A DNA stretch of 64,000 bases from Doryteuthis pealeii (Eukaryota; Mollusca; Cephalopoda; Myopsida; Loliginidae), in NCBI GenBank assembly GCA_023376005.1, contig CM042145.1, positions 19,054,204-19,118,203 on the forward strand. The letters are read 5' to 3'. Numbering within the stretch: the first letter of the stretch is position 1; each line of letters opens with the position of its first letter. The notes under the pieces were generated by a model, which saw only the letters and a program-made list of their open reading frames with translations, had not been told where the DNA came from and did no database searches. Position numbers and translations under genes: made by a program. Of this stretch, positions 43,833 to 54,360 are shown piece after piece.

Positions 43833-44139
43833 GCCAGCAATATGGAAAACATCAGTTAAGGAAATAACAAATAAAATAAATATATAATAAATAAAGACAT
43901 GATGCTTTAAGTGATTACTAACTCAACAAATTACTTTTATGTGAAACTACTTAACTACTTCTGTCCCATAATAGTCATCTCATCAGTGTGGCTAGACATA
44001 ACAGCTACTTCTAGCTGGGAGCGAAAACCCGACTGAATTTTCTCCGCTGTCGGTAACAGTAAGATGCAAACAATTAACTGATGCATACCTCCTTAGATGT
44101 ATGTTTTTACAATCACCAGAGAACTTAAGTTTGTAAACA

Positions 44140-44383
44140 ACATATATATATATACATATACATATACATATATATATATATATATATATGCTGAAAAAAG
44201 AAATAAGGAAAGAAAGTATAGAATGGATAAAATAGGATATTTTAATCAATTTTACTTACATGTGTTTTGGTCAGGAGTTTAACACGTGTAAGTAAAATTT
44301 ATTAAAATATCCTATTTTATCCCTTCTATACTTTCTTTCCTTTATTTCTTTTTTCAACATACCGTCGGATTCACTTCCATTTT

Positions 44384-44441
<58 letters not shown>

Positions 44442-44601
44442 TATACTTATTGGTAAACACTTGCGGTAAGAAAAAACCCGGCAAATAATTTGATTGTAAA
44501 AATATACTACCAAACTTCACCTGAGGAATAAAAAGAAAAGACCAAGAGGGTCGTAACAACCAAAAATAATCGGTTAATACTATAACACTTGGCCAAAAGA
44601 A

Positions 44602-44646
<45 letters not shown>
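44140..44646. repeat. Fold-back and (TA)n cluster
   Basis: (TA)n at 44144-44190, 44386-44441 and 44606-44646. Between the first two, GAAATAAGGAAAGAAAGTAT ... is mirrored by ATACTTTCTTTCCTTTATTT, giving arms of about 70 nt around 44265-44280. Tyr/Ile-rich frames are artefacts. Confidence 0.82.
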
Positions 44647-44650
<4 letters not shown>

Positions 44651-44822
44651 AATATATATGTAAACCGCTAGGATTATCTAAAGCTAAAAAGTGCTCAATA
44701 CCTAAGTAGAGCAAATAATTCAGCAGATTCTTGCCCTGATTAGCTACTAAGCGAAACTGTTAGTAGGTATATCTGACTCATTAGGTTTTACTTATATATA
44801 TTTCAATTAAAGCTACAAATAT

Positions 44823-44912
44823 ACCTCATATTGTTGCTCATTTCCGACTGCAGGGGGTAGTGCAGTTCCCAGTGCCTATAGAGGATGCCACCATTGATTA
44901 CGGTAATATGCT
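44823..44912 (-). pseudogene. Possible integrase-region scrap of an LTR element
   Basis: The minus frame reads HITVINGGILYRHWELHYPL and continues for about 12 residues. ING-LYR-WE resembles the segment before the zinc-binding region in Ty3/gypsy integrases. As a DENND1 exon it fails: the phase set by exon 4 gives an early stop. Very weak. Confidence 0.25.
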
Positions 44913-44983
44913 AAAAATTAAATCATTATAATATAGATTACGTGAGAATTATCCAACCCTTTCTCCCCCCCCCACACTTCCTT

Positions 44984-45240
44984 TTAAACCTTTAGATTGA
45001 TATAATCTTTGATTCTTCTCAGGTGAAATACATCAATTAATACCACTTCCTGTCTTCTATGTGAAGAAGAAGAAAAGGTCATTGTAAGGTCAATTCTTTT
45101 ATAAGAAGAGGTTTTCTTGTGACCTTGTTGAACTCTTGTTGAAAGAGACAAAAAAAAGTTATACAGCTGGTAGGTTGATTTATCATCACCCACCTGTCCA
45201 TTTATTTTTGGAATGAGTGGGTAGTTTGTTTAAATCATTG
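44984..45240. other. Unexplained moderately complex intron sequence
   Basis: A 69-residue minus frame exists, without homology that I recognise and without splice sites in phase with exons 4 and 5. Confidence 0.3.
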
Positions 45241-45339
45241 GCAAAGTGGCTCCAATCTTGTGTACAATAATGGGGGGGGGGTAGGAATGGACAGAGTGGG
45301 AAAAGAAAAATAGAAAAATTAAGGGAAAAGTAATAAGTA

Positions 45340-45366
<27 letters not shown>
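45340..45366. repeat. Poly-T run
   Basis: About 27 consecutive T. Confidence 0.95.
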
Positions 45367-45371
<5 letters not shown>

Positions 45372-45461
45372 AAAAAAATTGCAATATGTTTAAAATAGTA
45401 TGGAAATACGGTGAGGAAATTAATCCGACAATATGAGAAGAAAATATTTTAAAAATATAAC

Positions 45462-45630
45462 AAACACAGGATGTTATGATCAGGAAACAATTTTTAGTGT
45501 CAATACTTAAGCATTTCGGTATATTATACCATCAACAGTGTCCTGAAAATGGTACAATATACTGAAATGCTTAAGTATTGACACTAAAAATTGTTTCCTC
45601 ATCATAACATCCTGTGTTTGTTATATTTTT
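45462..45630. mobile_element. Fold-back element, about 165 bp
   Basis: AACAAACACAGGATGTTATG and CATAACATCCTGTGTTTGTT close the ends; AGTGTCAATACTTAAGCATT is mirrored by AATGCTTAAGTATTGACACT. The centre contains GTCCTGAAAATGG and TACTGAAATG, recalling the hammerhead-like cores elsewhere. Confidence 0.85.
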
Positions 45631-45661
45631 AGAATAGTATATAAAAAAATTAGAAATGATA

Positions 45662-45862
45662 TTGATTGGTTGGTGGGTTTATTGATTTTAACAGCATATC
45701 AACCCGTCTGGGGTTATGTCAAGCCTAAGGGTTAGGTAGTAACATATGTTGTGTATTTATATTTATACTTTTTAGTAATTGGTTTTAACAATGTGTTAGC
45801 ACCATTGGGGATCATGTTGTATGGTATTGATCAAGTTCATGTCTATATTCTATAGTAAAATT
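45662..45862 (-). repeat. LINE family-D 3' UTR fragment
   Basis: GGTTTATTGATTTTAACAGC, GGTTAGGTAGTAACATATGT, CACCATTGGGGATCATGTTG. Confidence 0.8.
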
Positions 45863-46289
45863 TTTTTTAAATTAAAAATAAAAATTCAAAAATAAAAAAT
45901 TTTTTTTTTTAAATGATATTGTTGAAGTGTGTCTAAATATTTTAGATGAAGCTTAATATGCATTATTTTGATTTTTGGGACATATCTTTTGTTGTCCTTA
46001 TCTTTAACATGATATATAATTGAAAGGCTAAATGAAATTATTTTTTAAAGTAAATTACTTTAAAAATTTTAATTATTGGAAAAATGATGCCATTGGATTT
46101 TACACATCAAATTTTTAAAAAATGCTAATTAATAATTGTTATTTTTTTTTTAAATGATTGACATTTCTCTGATTGATGGGCAAAAAACAATGATGTCATT
46201 ATCTGGATGAGATCTTCAAAAGTTCTTTGACGCCTTTTTTGCTCTATGGACAAACTATTCAAAATGATCTCCCTGGTTGAATCATTGCT

Positions 46290-46430
46290 ATTCCCAAACA
46301 GACAAGGTACACCTGAAGAGAACCAGAGGGTACAACGGCCGAAATGCAGTGTTTTTATATGTCACAATAAAGATGAGAACAACAGTCCGAAAAATCAAAA
46401 TAACACATATTGATGAGTATTGGACATTTT
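46290..46430 (+). repeat. Family-F right-end fragment
   Basis: ACCTGAAGAGAACCAGAGGG, CGGCCGAAATGCAGTG and AACAGTCCGAAAAATCAAAA. It carries CTGAAGA (46313-46319) and GAAA (46341-46344). Confidence 0.65.
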
Positions 46431-46491
46431 AACGATAGAATCAGATTTTTTTACTATAATTGTGCAGCTATATAACAGACATTATAAATAT

Positions 46492-46795
46492 GGTAATCTG
46501 AACATTAGTTACATAAATGAGAGTAGCCTCCTCTTGTTTATTTCACTTTGAGGAAGCCATATGTTTTGGTTGGCCATTTTCATTTCACTGTAAATCTACA
46601 CTGAAAATATGAATTTGTTTGAATCAATACAACTGCATGTTTTAACACGAAAATATCCTAAAATGTGTTCTTAATTGTGCTTTCGCACTATTTGAAATGA
46701 ACTTAATTGTTATTAAGAACACATTTTATGATATTTTGATGTTAAAACATGCAGTTGTATTGATTACGCTGAAATGAAAAATGTTGGGGATTAGA
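46492..46795. mobile_element. TIR MITE, family E, right end lost
   Basis: GGTAATCTGAACATTAGTTA at the left, with internal inverted AACATGCAGTTGTATTGAT sequence; no matching right terminus. Confidence 0.75.
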
Positions 46796-47940
46796 GTTAG
46801 GGGTTAGTTTTATAATTTTAAAAAATACCTAAAAATCATCTGTTAACAAACAACCGGATGTTGACAGTGTAAATGAAAAAAATATCCTTATGAAACGAGA
46901 TTGCAAAAGGGGTACCTCAAGGTCATATGGTCCAATGCTTTTAATTCAGTGATGAATACTAATCACATAGAACAAGCATTATACAATAGGGTAGGTTGAT
47001 TTTTCACTTTTTTTTTTAAATATAAAATTCTCTCAAACAGCAAAAGTTGTGTGTTAGTATAATGAATACTGATACCAAAAACTAGATCTCTTGCACTATT
47101 GTTTGAGGAAATAGCATCAAAGATCGTCAGTTAAAATGCACTAAAAAATCCTTGTTTTTGCAACATTTGACAAAAGAATTGGATAGAAAGTTTAGCAATT
47201 TCAATATTTATAACAGAAATTTATTTTACTAAGATGAAACGAATAAGATACAACGAATTAAAATTGAAAATATCACCCCCATCATCACCAACACCACCAA
47301 TATACTGCTTTTTTACCTTATTAATTAAGCTCTAACAGGTATAACATTTTAAAAGATTGAAATCTATTTCCTCAAATGAAGGCAAGGTTTTAAAGAAAAA
47401 TATTTTGTGTGGTAATTCTTTATGTTAATTTACAACTTTCGCCACATGGAAGACAATACAGTTCCAAAATTGACCTGCCCTATTATACAATGAAAATCTC
47501 GGATCAAAATTCAGCTAATAATGTCAGGCTGTATACTTACTGATACACCTTCATAGTGTAAACAAACAAGTAGTTATGTTGAAGTGAAAATTAAGCGAAA
47601 AAGGAAGAAAAAGGATAGACATAAATTTCTCGTTTGGATTAATGTATACAATGCAGAGAAGGATGAATGGAGAGATAAGTCGTACAAGAATGAAGGGTGT
47701 TTGAAAAATACTTGTAATGACTTATGAGTACACTAGACAGATAATGATTCAGAGGGTTGTCGGTCGGTCGGTCGGGGGGGGGGGGTCGACAATGAAGTGA
47801 TTAGATGCGGGCTGGAGAGTATGTACGGACATTACTGACATGAGCGTAAACATCTTAACAGACAAGAGTTGATGGTGAGGGTGAGCATATGCACAGCTTT
47901 AATCATAATAAAGAGACACTATTTTTAGATGCCACACAGA
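46796..47940. other. Intron sequence, mostly featureless
   Basis: Only a (GTCG)n run leading into a G run at 47759-47786 stands out. No exon or repeat terminus. Confidence 0.5.
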
Positions 47941-47949
47941 AAGAAAATT

Positions 47950-48281
47950 TGTTTGTTTTGTTTTACGGCATAACAACCTCAGTGGGTCATTTAATGTCGA
48001 TAAAGTTTTGAAATAAATCAATTCTTAATGGATAATACAATTTTTTTATAAATACATTTTTCTATTTAACCCATAGATGGGACTCTAACAGGTACTACCA
48101 CTCCGGGTCAGAGTGGACCAGGGAGCAATGGTGATGAAGGGGTGCTCCACATTCCCCAAACCTCCAAAACTGGAACCTCACCATCAGATAGAGTTTAACG
48201 TCATGTATACCCATGTAGACCCGCAGCCACCGCCTTCTAGCACCCATATGATAAAAAGGGGTTGGGAGTTGCCATAAGGGC
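47950..48281 (-). mobile_element. Family-C retroposon copy
   Basis: TTTGTTTTGTTTTACGGCAT ... AGGTACTACCACTCCGGGTC ... GGGTTGGGAGTTGCCATAAG. Confidence 0.83.
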
Positions 48282-48309
48282 AAAAAAAGAAAAGGAAAAA
48301 ACAACTTAC

Positions 48310-48371
48310 GCAGCAAATATCTTCACCATGTTAGCTGTGTCCATAGCATTATAATACTCTGTTAAATTTCT
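48310..48371 (-). CDS. DENND1: DENND1 exon 4 of window: core DENN, RNLTEYY block
   Basis: 62 nt, 20 codons plus 2 nt. It encodes RNLTEYYNAMDTANMVKIFA. RNLTEY and the following hydrophobic helix match the DENND1 core domain. Acceptor tttcag, donor gcGTAAGT. The split codon GC|T gives Ala with exon 5. A family-C retroposon copy (47950-48281) ends about 30 nt beyond the donor, so the splice site has a repeat very close by. Confidence 0.93.
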
Positions 48372-48535
48372 CTGAAAATAAAGAAAATAAATAAAGTATG
48401 CATTTGTTTATTTGTTTGTTTTTTTTTTGGGGGGGGGACAAACAAAAAAATTGTAAAAGTTATTAAAAGATAGCATATTATATTTTTCAAAGTGAATCTT
48501 GTTTGTAAGTAAAATAAAAGTTTACAAATTGGCAT

Positions 48536-48932
48536 ATTGCTGGTATCAGCCAAACAGCAAGGGAGTCTGTCTCCTCTTTGCTAGCACTAGATCAGGAAGA
48601 TTGTTTTTTTTTTGTTTTTTTTGTTTTTTTTTTTTTTGAGCAAGCAAACAAAAAAATTATAAAAATTACTCTTGATAACATATTATATTTTTCAAAGCGA
48701 ATCTTGTTTGTAAGTAAAGTAAGTCTGTAGAGTGGCCTATTGTCTGTATCAGTTAAACAGTGAGGGAGTCTATCCTCTCTTCGCTAGCAATAGACCAGGA
48801 AGATTGTTTTTTTTATTTTTTTTTTTTTTTCTGAGATTACTCATGTGCTGAGTTGGTGACTACCAGTATCAAAACCAGAACCTTGCAATTCAAATGTGAA
48901 TGCTCTACCAACTGAGCTAACCAGTCCCATAT
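48536..48932 (-). repeat. SINE family A fragments, reverse orientation
   Basis: GGTATCAGCCAAACAGCAAG (48542) and a second copy from 48725 to GAGCTAACCAGTCCC (48928), both joined to T-rich runs. A duplicated ACAAAAAAATTATAAAAATT-type segment links them. Confidence 0.7.
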
Positions 48933-48933
48933 C

Positions 48934-49128
48934 TATTAATAATAGAGATTAGGTCTCTATTTGTCTGTAACTGAAACTACGTCACATTACCCAAAATCAT
49001 CATAACATAGAATGAATACATTCAAAATTTGAGCATGCAACCTTAGATGGTCCTCACTGTTTTTTAAAATAAGTTTTAATAAATAATACCCAGTATTATA
49101 TATTTATATATAGTTTGTTTTATTGTTC
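48934..49128 (+). repeat. Helitron family-2 5' fragment
   Basis: Begins TCTATTAATAATAGAGATTA after A, continues GTAACTGAAACTACGTCAC; the 3' end is not found. Confidence 0.65.
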
Positions 49129-49149
49129 ACACTCCTTAGATCTCTAGTG

Positions 49150-49237
49150 TCATACCCAGGACACCCCCCCCTTTTTTTTGGGGGGGGGGTACCCCTCTGC
49201 AGTCAGCATATTCTAAGCCCTACCAACAAGGCAAGGA
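49150..49237 (-). repeat. Family-C end fragment
   Basis: GTCATACCCAGGACA ... CCTCTGCAGTCAGCATATTC ... CCAACAAGGC, around a C/T/G homopolymer knot. Confidence 0.6.
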
Positions 49238-49278
49238 AAAGAAGAAAAAAATTCAATTATGTATTTCTTCATCTGTAG

Positions 49279-49522
49279 AGCCGGTTAGCTCAGTCGGTAG
49301 AGTTTCGGCTAGAAACCACAAGGTTCCTAGTTCGATACCGGTCCCCGCCAACTCAGCGTATGAGTAGCACAGGGATCTGTGCAGTAAAGTAAGGAGCTGA
49401 TGGAAGGTGTGGCACTCCACCTCATATGCTAAAAACAATCTCCTTGGTCTAGCGCTATTGAAAAGGGGGATAGACTACCTCGCTGACTGGCTGATATCGA
49501 CTTTAGGCCGCCCCGTCGACTT
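49279..49522 (+). repeat. SINE family A, near full length
   Basis: GGTTAGCTCAGTCGGTAGAG, GGTTCCTAGTTCGATACC, body, ending GGCCGCCCCGTCGACTT. The opposite-strand 61-residue frame is SINE sequence. Confidence 0.88.
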
Positions 49523-49697
49523 CATCTGTTGGTGTATTGTATTCTTTTGGCAAATCAAGGTATAATTTGCACCAAAGACATTGAATTAAATTTTCCTTTG
49601 TCTCAATGCCATATTTGTGCCATAGAGAGAGATTCAGATCCATGATTAAACAAATCTTACAATTTATGGACACAGCAACGAGAAACAAAGATAGAAG

Positions 49698-49880
49698 ATT
49701 TGGTTTGGTTGGTTGGGTTTTACAGCATGTCAACCCCTTGGGTTATGTTATGCCGAATACTTCTATTGGTAAAAAAAATCTTTAATGCTAACAAAGTTTT
49801 GAAATAATTTCATTTTTAATGGATAATACAATTTTGTTTATAAACTCATGTTTTCTATTTAACCCATAGATGGGATAGAA
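49698..49880 (-). mobile_element. Family-C retroposon, short copy
   Basis: GATTTGGTTTGGTTGGTTGG ... CCCATAGATGGGATAG. Confidence 0.75.
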
Positions 49881-50049
49881 GAAGAGGACCATGGTTTATT
49901 TTCACACATTACACAATATAAACAATGTCACACAAAACAAAAAACGTAATGTTGGTTGTTGTAGTATTGTGTGGAGGATATATCAATAATTAGGACTGTG
50001 CCTATACTAATAGTGACCACCTCAGTTGTTTTTTTTTACATAGCACTTT

Positions 50050-50335
50050 AAAGATGTCTACAAGAGAGACATGAAGACATGCCACATCGACATCAACACA
50101 TGGGAGGCTTATGTAGAAGACTGTACAACCTGTCGCCTCTTCGTCAAACAAGGAACGAAAAGGAGTGAAAAAGAGAGAAAGAAGCCGTCGCAGAAAAGAG
50201 AGTCATAAGGAAGGATAGACAACAGCATCTCCAGCAAGCATCACTGTTTGTTTGCAATCACTGCACCAGAGATTGCCATTCAAAAATTGGTCTGTTCAGC
50301 CACTCACGCAGTTGTAGATTTTTAAAAATCAAACT
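50050..50335 (+). pseudogene. LINE 3' coding remnant, frameshifted
   Basis: One frame reads DMKTCHIDINTWEAYVEDCT and on through basic residues; a shifted frame gives FVCNHCTRDCHSKIGLFSHS and R, the C--C-R-C-S-IGL-SH pattern that closes many LINE polyproteins. Stops and frameshifts break it. Confidence 0.7.
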
Positions 50336-50413
50336 TAATAGAAAAACAAGAAAGAACCAAATCATCTACAACATAAGGCAGTCACAATCAAGATTACCTA
50401 AATTCAATCTTTT

Positions 50414-50649
50414 TTGAACTTTTAACGTCCACCTCATTCCGCCCGTCCGGAAGTCACATTTGTTTTCCTAATCCACCCCAAACAAAGCCTTTGTTTAAAT
50501 GTAATATTAAACATATTTAAAAGTCTTTGATCTAAGGGAAATAACAGGTAACTTTAGATGCAAAGGTCATTTTTAGCCATTTTTTTAATATATCCTTATA
50601 GGAATGGGATTTGGACTTGGAAAATTCTGAACAGGATGTTAAGAGTTAA
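50414..50649 (+). mobile_element. TTAA-flanked MITE, second copy
   Basis: Left end degenerate (TGAACTTTTAACGTCC); right end CAGGATGTTAAGAGTTAA. The body matches 60079-60312 closely (GTCACATTTGTTTTCCTAAT). Confidence 0.78.
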
Positions 50650-50663
50650 AATATACAACTAAC

Positions 50664-50935
50664 AATATTAGCTCAGTGAGCAGAGCATCAGTCTAGGAAT
50701 TGCAAGGTTCCGAGTTCGATACCAGTCCTCACCAACTCAGCATATGAGCAGTACAGCTTGGGTAATATGATCGGTGCAGTAAAGCATCTGGGAGCTGATG
50801 GTAGGTGTAGTGCTCCACCTGGTCTGACAATCATATAGGTGCTAGGGCTTGACATGACCAGCTGATTGATAGGAGGGGGCCTCTCCGTCTGCCCATCTAG
50901 CCTAAGTGGAGTGTTGCATATCATGGATTCATATC
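50664..50935 (+). repeat. SINE family A fused to a family-C fragment
   Basis: SINE head TTAGCTCAGTGAGCAGAGC and B-box-like GTTCCGAGTTCGATACC to about 50825, then GACAATCATATAGGTGCTAG of family C. Confidence 0.7.
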
Positions 50936-51094
50936 TTGGTATATCTTAATTGGACACAAGATGGTCTGTTAACTTAAAACTATCTTATAAATAACAGTCC
51001 TGCTTGCTTGCTTGCTTAACCACACAAAAATGGTTGCCAAGGTAACAAGGAATGAAAAACATTTCTAAGAGAATTAAGCTAAATGTTTACTTAC

Positions 51095-51148
51095 ACTGGC
51101 TGGAATGCTCGGCAGCTTATTTGTATCTGGGGCAGTAAAGGTAAACAT
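51095..51148 (-). CDS. DENND1: DENND1 exon 3 of window: start of core DENN
   Basis: 54 nt, 18 complete codons, phase 0 at both ends, acceptor ttttag, donor gtaagt. It encodes MFTFTAPDTNKLPSIPAS. PDT--LPSIP is a strongly conserved DENND1 motif. Because the exon is a multiple of three with symmetric phases it could be skipped without a frameshift, but it holds core-domain sequence and is probably constitutive. A long A-rich tract at 51154-51212 (T-rich on the sense strand) precedes the acceptor. Confidence 0.92.
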
Positions 51149-51153
51149 CTAAA

Positions 51154-51179
51154 AATAAAATAAAATAAAAATAAAAAAA

Positions 51180-51211
<32 letters not shown>

Positions 51212-51212
51212 A
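51154..51212. repeat. A-rich tract upstream of exon 3 acceptor
   Basis: Nearly pure A with few interruptions; on the sense strand it is a long T tract next to the acceptor. Confidence 0.85.
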
Positions 51213-51835
51213 GGTAAATTTAACATCTCAAATTTTTTTACAAAATTTAATCTATAGAGGTTTTGTTAGTTTGTCATGGAAAAATGTAGCATTTATGAAG
51301 TTAGATAAAACATAGCTCAAATATCATGCACCTATGTATGTAGCAACAGATATGGTTTATAGCTGATAAAGATTACAGAATGAACCTCTTCAGCTCAGAT
51401 ATTAAGATGAATATATATCGTTGTTGTTGGGGTTAAAAAGCCAAATATTTCTTCCTACAATTCTAAACAATACTTTCTTTTTATACTTTAAATGTTATTA
51501 ACCTAAAATATATTCAACAGTTCTATAATTTATGGAATAAAAAACTTGTTCAAGTTTAGGATAAAGATATCCAAATAATTATTATATAATGCTAAGAAAA
51601 TGCTAAATATGAAATAGATTTAGCTATTACAAATACATGAATATCATTATAATTGATATCAGTCTAAGTACTATATTATATAATTAATTTTTTTTCATGT
51701 TTAGGTATATTTTCTTTAAAAAAAATTTTTTTTTAAATAAAAAAAATAAAAAAAAAAAAAAAAAAAAGAAGGATTTTCAGAGATATCAAATTTACTTTAA
51801 ATAAATATTGATATCATCTAAATTTGAATGGATTG
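51213..51835. other. Intron sequence, no feature seen
   Basis: AT-rich; no termini recognised. Confidence 0.5.
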
Positions 51836-51839
51836 ATTG

Positions 51840-52128
51840 ATTGGTGGTTGGATTTTATGGCATGTCAACCCTTGTTGGTTATTTTATGCCAAATATTTTT
51901 TGTTTTATTCATTCTTGTTGGGTATTCAATTTTTTTTTTAACTCATTTGTTTTTTTAAACACATTTTTTAAAACTATTTTTTTTATCTATTTAATCCATA
52001 AATGGTACCCTAACAGGTACTACCACTCTGGGTCAGGGTGGACCTGGGAGTACTAGCAACACTCCCCATAGTTCCAAAATTGGACCTCATCACCAGATGC
52101 AGTTTAATATCATAACCAGGACACAAAT
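51840..52128 (-). mobile_element. Family-C retroposon copy, diverged
   Basis: GGTGGTTGGATTTTATGGCA ... GGTACTACCACTCTGGGTCA ... ATCATAACCAGGACAC. ATTTGAATGGA(T/A) at both flanks (51826 and 52128) suggests a target duplication. Confidence 0.8.
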
Positions 52129-52231
52129 TTGAATGGAATGCATTAAAAAAAAAAAATAAATTTTTTTTTAAAAATTCTGATATCATCTAAATCTATATGC
52201 ACTGCATCCCTCACACACACACACACAATAA

Positions 52232-52627
52232 TCTATTAATAATGGAGATTCACTTCCGTTTTTTTCTCTGTAACAAAAACTGTGTCACTGCTTACGTCAC
52301 ATAACCCAACTTCATAACATAGAATAAATATACTCAAAATGTGAGCATGCAACGTTAGACAATCCTCATTGTTTCAATAAATAGATGCCCGGCATTATAT
52401 ATTTATATATAGATTGTTTTATTCTAATATAATATTTAAAGTTATCGGAACTGTTTCCATTTCAAATTGTCTTTCTTTTCTTTTTTTTACTCCTTTAATA
52501 AATTTCACGATCTTACCTACTTATGGTACACTCTATGACATTGAATTTTCAGCTCCCATCCCCTCAGGCAATATCTTTCAAAAATTATTTTTTACATTGC
52601 CTGGAGGGCGTCTTTTTATTTTGCTAG
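52232..52627 (+). mobile_element. Helitron, family 2
   Basis: A|TCTATTAATAATGGAGATTC ... GCCTGGAGGGCGTCTTTTTA TTTTGCTAG|T. Its 5' 150 bp match 10630-11254 (inverse). The 99-residue frame here is not coding. Confidence 0.82.
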
Positions 52628-52773
52628 TAATAATAATAATAAAACTTAAACGTGAGAAAACACCTGCAAAAAATGAATACATCAAAATGATGTTTATGAT
52701 TCAGTCTAAATAAAATCAATTTTATCAAATTATTAGGAGAAAAGTTATTTAAGCAAATATGTGATATATAAAA

Positions 52774-53312
52774 TCTTATTATAATGGAGATTGTGCGTTT
52801 TTCTGTCTGTAACCGAAACTATATTACTACTCAAGTCACATTCTCCATGATATTAATTTTATTTAAATCTCAATTATTAATAAAATTGTGGTACATTATT
52901 AATACTGTTAACCATATCTACATATTAACAACATGCAATTATATTTATATACAACAAAATATTTTAAGTGTGAACGGGAAGGCTAATTTGCATATTGATT
53001 AAAAATTTGATTTAATTGCTTAGTTATTGAATTTTTTAACTGTTTTAATTATTATAAAAAAAATCTTAAATGAAATCCATTAACAAGAAAAAATAACTGT
53101 CATTTTTATTCTTTACTTTCTTAACTAAATACTTAAATTAGAAGATGGGATGATGAAGAGTAAGTTTCAGTTGTTCTATTTTTCGATTATAACCCCTCTG
53201 TTTCAAATCTTTTTATCTGCATTCTTATTTAGTTTCATTAGCCTTTCTAATTTAATACATTTTTATTACATGAAAACTTAGATACTTGCACCTGCATATA
53301 TTTGCTAGCTAG
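52774..53312 (+). mobile_element. Helitron, family 3
   Basis: A|TCTTATTATAATGGAGATTG at the left; TTGCACCTGCATATATTTGC then TAGCTAG|T at the right. The 3' hairpin is decayed compared with 39131-39772. Confidence 0.8.
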
Positions 53313-53466
53313 TATGAAAAGAGACTCCACAATAAATAAATGCAGTTTACCCAAATATTTATTGTTCTTACTTTAAATAATTCTGCTATGAGTATAATAT
53401 TTCTTCTCAGTAAATAAATCATCTCAAAGACACAATGATAAAAAGAAAAAGAAAAAGTGGACTTAC

Positions 53467-53626
53467 CTCCTCCTGGGCAACCAATGTCACCTGGTTACAT
53501 GGTTCAGGAATGACGACATCATATGCCTCACCCAACAGGTGAGTGATGTCATTGTTTTCGGTTCGGTTACTGATCTCAGCCAAAAGGTTGAGGAACCGAT
53601 AAAAGATCTCAAACCAAGGAAGAGGG
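53467..53626 (-). CDS. DENND1: DENND1 exon 2 of window: uDENN/cDENN junction
   Basis: 160 nt (1 nt to finish Ser, then 53 codons), acceptor tttcag, donor gtaagt. The peptide begins PLPWFEIFYRFLNLLAEI and ends VTLVAQEE. LPWFE-FY-xLN-LA is the most diagnostic DENND1 stretch and marks the end of the upstream module and the linker to the core module. The segment NRTENNDITHLLGEAYDVVI corresponds to the variable linker. It ends in phase 0. Confidence 0.95.
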
Positions 53627-53689
53627 CTGAAATAATAATAAAAATCTTTAAAAAATAACATGATTTTAGAGGTTTTAAATTCTGCATGC

Positions 53690-53990
53690 GATCCTAAACA
53701 AAACATGGAAACATCCCACAAGAAAACAGCTGTCACCTGCCCATATCACCCAAACCATCCGAGTAAGATGAACAAGACATTCAGGACACTGCTGGAGAAA
53801 CAAGGACAACTCATAAGTGACGTCCTCCAGTGGAAACCAGCACATGGTCCAGCAAAGACATACATTGACAAACTGTGCGGATACTGGACGCTGCACAGAG
53901 GACCTCCTGAGAACAATGAGTGATAGGGACCATTGGAGAGAGATTGTCATGGATATCTGTACTAATAGCATGGCATGATGATGACGATGA
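53690..53990 (+). pseudogene. LINE C-terminal remnant, frameshifted
   Basis: One frame runs through LEKQGQLISDVLQWKPAHGP and AKTYIDKLCG, the next gives RTMSDRDHWREIVMDICTNS. W-P-HG--K-TYID-L and the D-WR--V end are typical of LINE polyprotein ends. It lies in the intron directly upstream of exon 2, whose minus-strand frame overlaps its left edge only by chance. Confidence 0.7.
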
Positions 53991-54089
53991 AAATATTAAC
54001 TGAAATTGTACCCTAAACTAAAAATACTTATTTCTTTATATAAAGAGCTAAGAAAATTGAGGATATATCATGATTTCCAGTCAATCAAT

Positions 54090-54360
54090 GGTGTGGTTGC
54101 TTTGTTTAATGGCATATAAACATTCATGGGTTATTTAACACTAAAGCCATCTTTGTAGAAGAACAGTTGTCATTGTCGTCGGGGCAGCCTAATGTCGGTA
54201 TCAGCCAGACAGCGAGGGAGTGAACCAGGAACCTTGTGATTCCTAGCCGAACACTAGTGATACTATTTAACCCATAGTGGGGTTGGATAAATGGGTTCAT
54301 ACCTTTCCCAAGGGTATTAGTCCAAAAGTGAACATAATAGCACAACTGGAGTTTGGACTC
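54090..54360. repeat. Mosaic of family-C, SINE-A and SINE-B scraps
   Basis: TTTAATGGCATATAAACATT (family C), GTCGTCGGGGCAGCCTAATG to TTCCTAGCCGAACAC (SINE A, reverse), then GGTTCATACCTTTCCCAAGG (SINE B). Confidence 0.65.

Noticed and set aside
43979..43992. CTGATGA on the minus strand near 43985
   Set aside because: No GAAA at a suitable distance and no hairpin; chance heptamer.
44823..44912. Extra DENND1 exon between exons 4 and 5
   Set aside because: Exons 4 and 5 join directly to the family sequence; the phase forced on this segment gives a stop after three codons.
53419..53736. 105-residue minus frame taken as a whole gene
   Set aside because: Only 53467-53626 is exon; the rest is intron read-through past clear splice sites.
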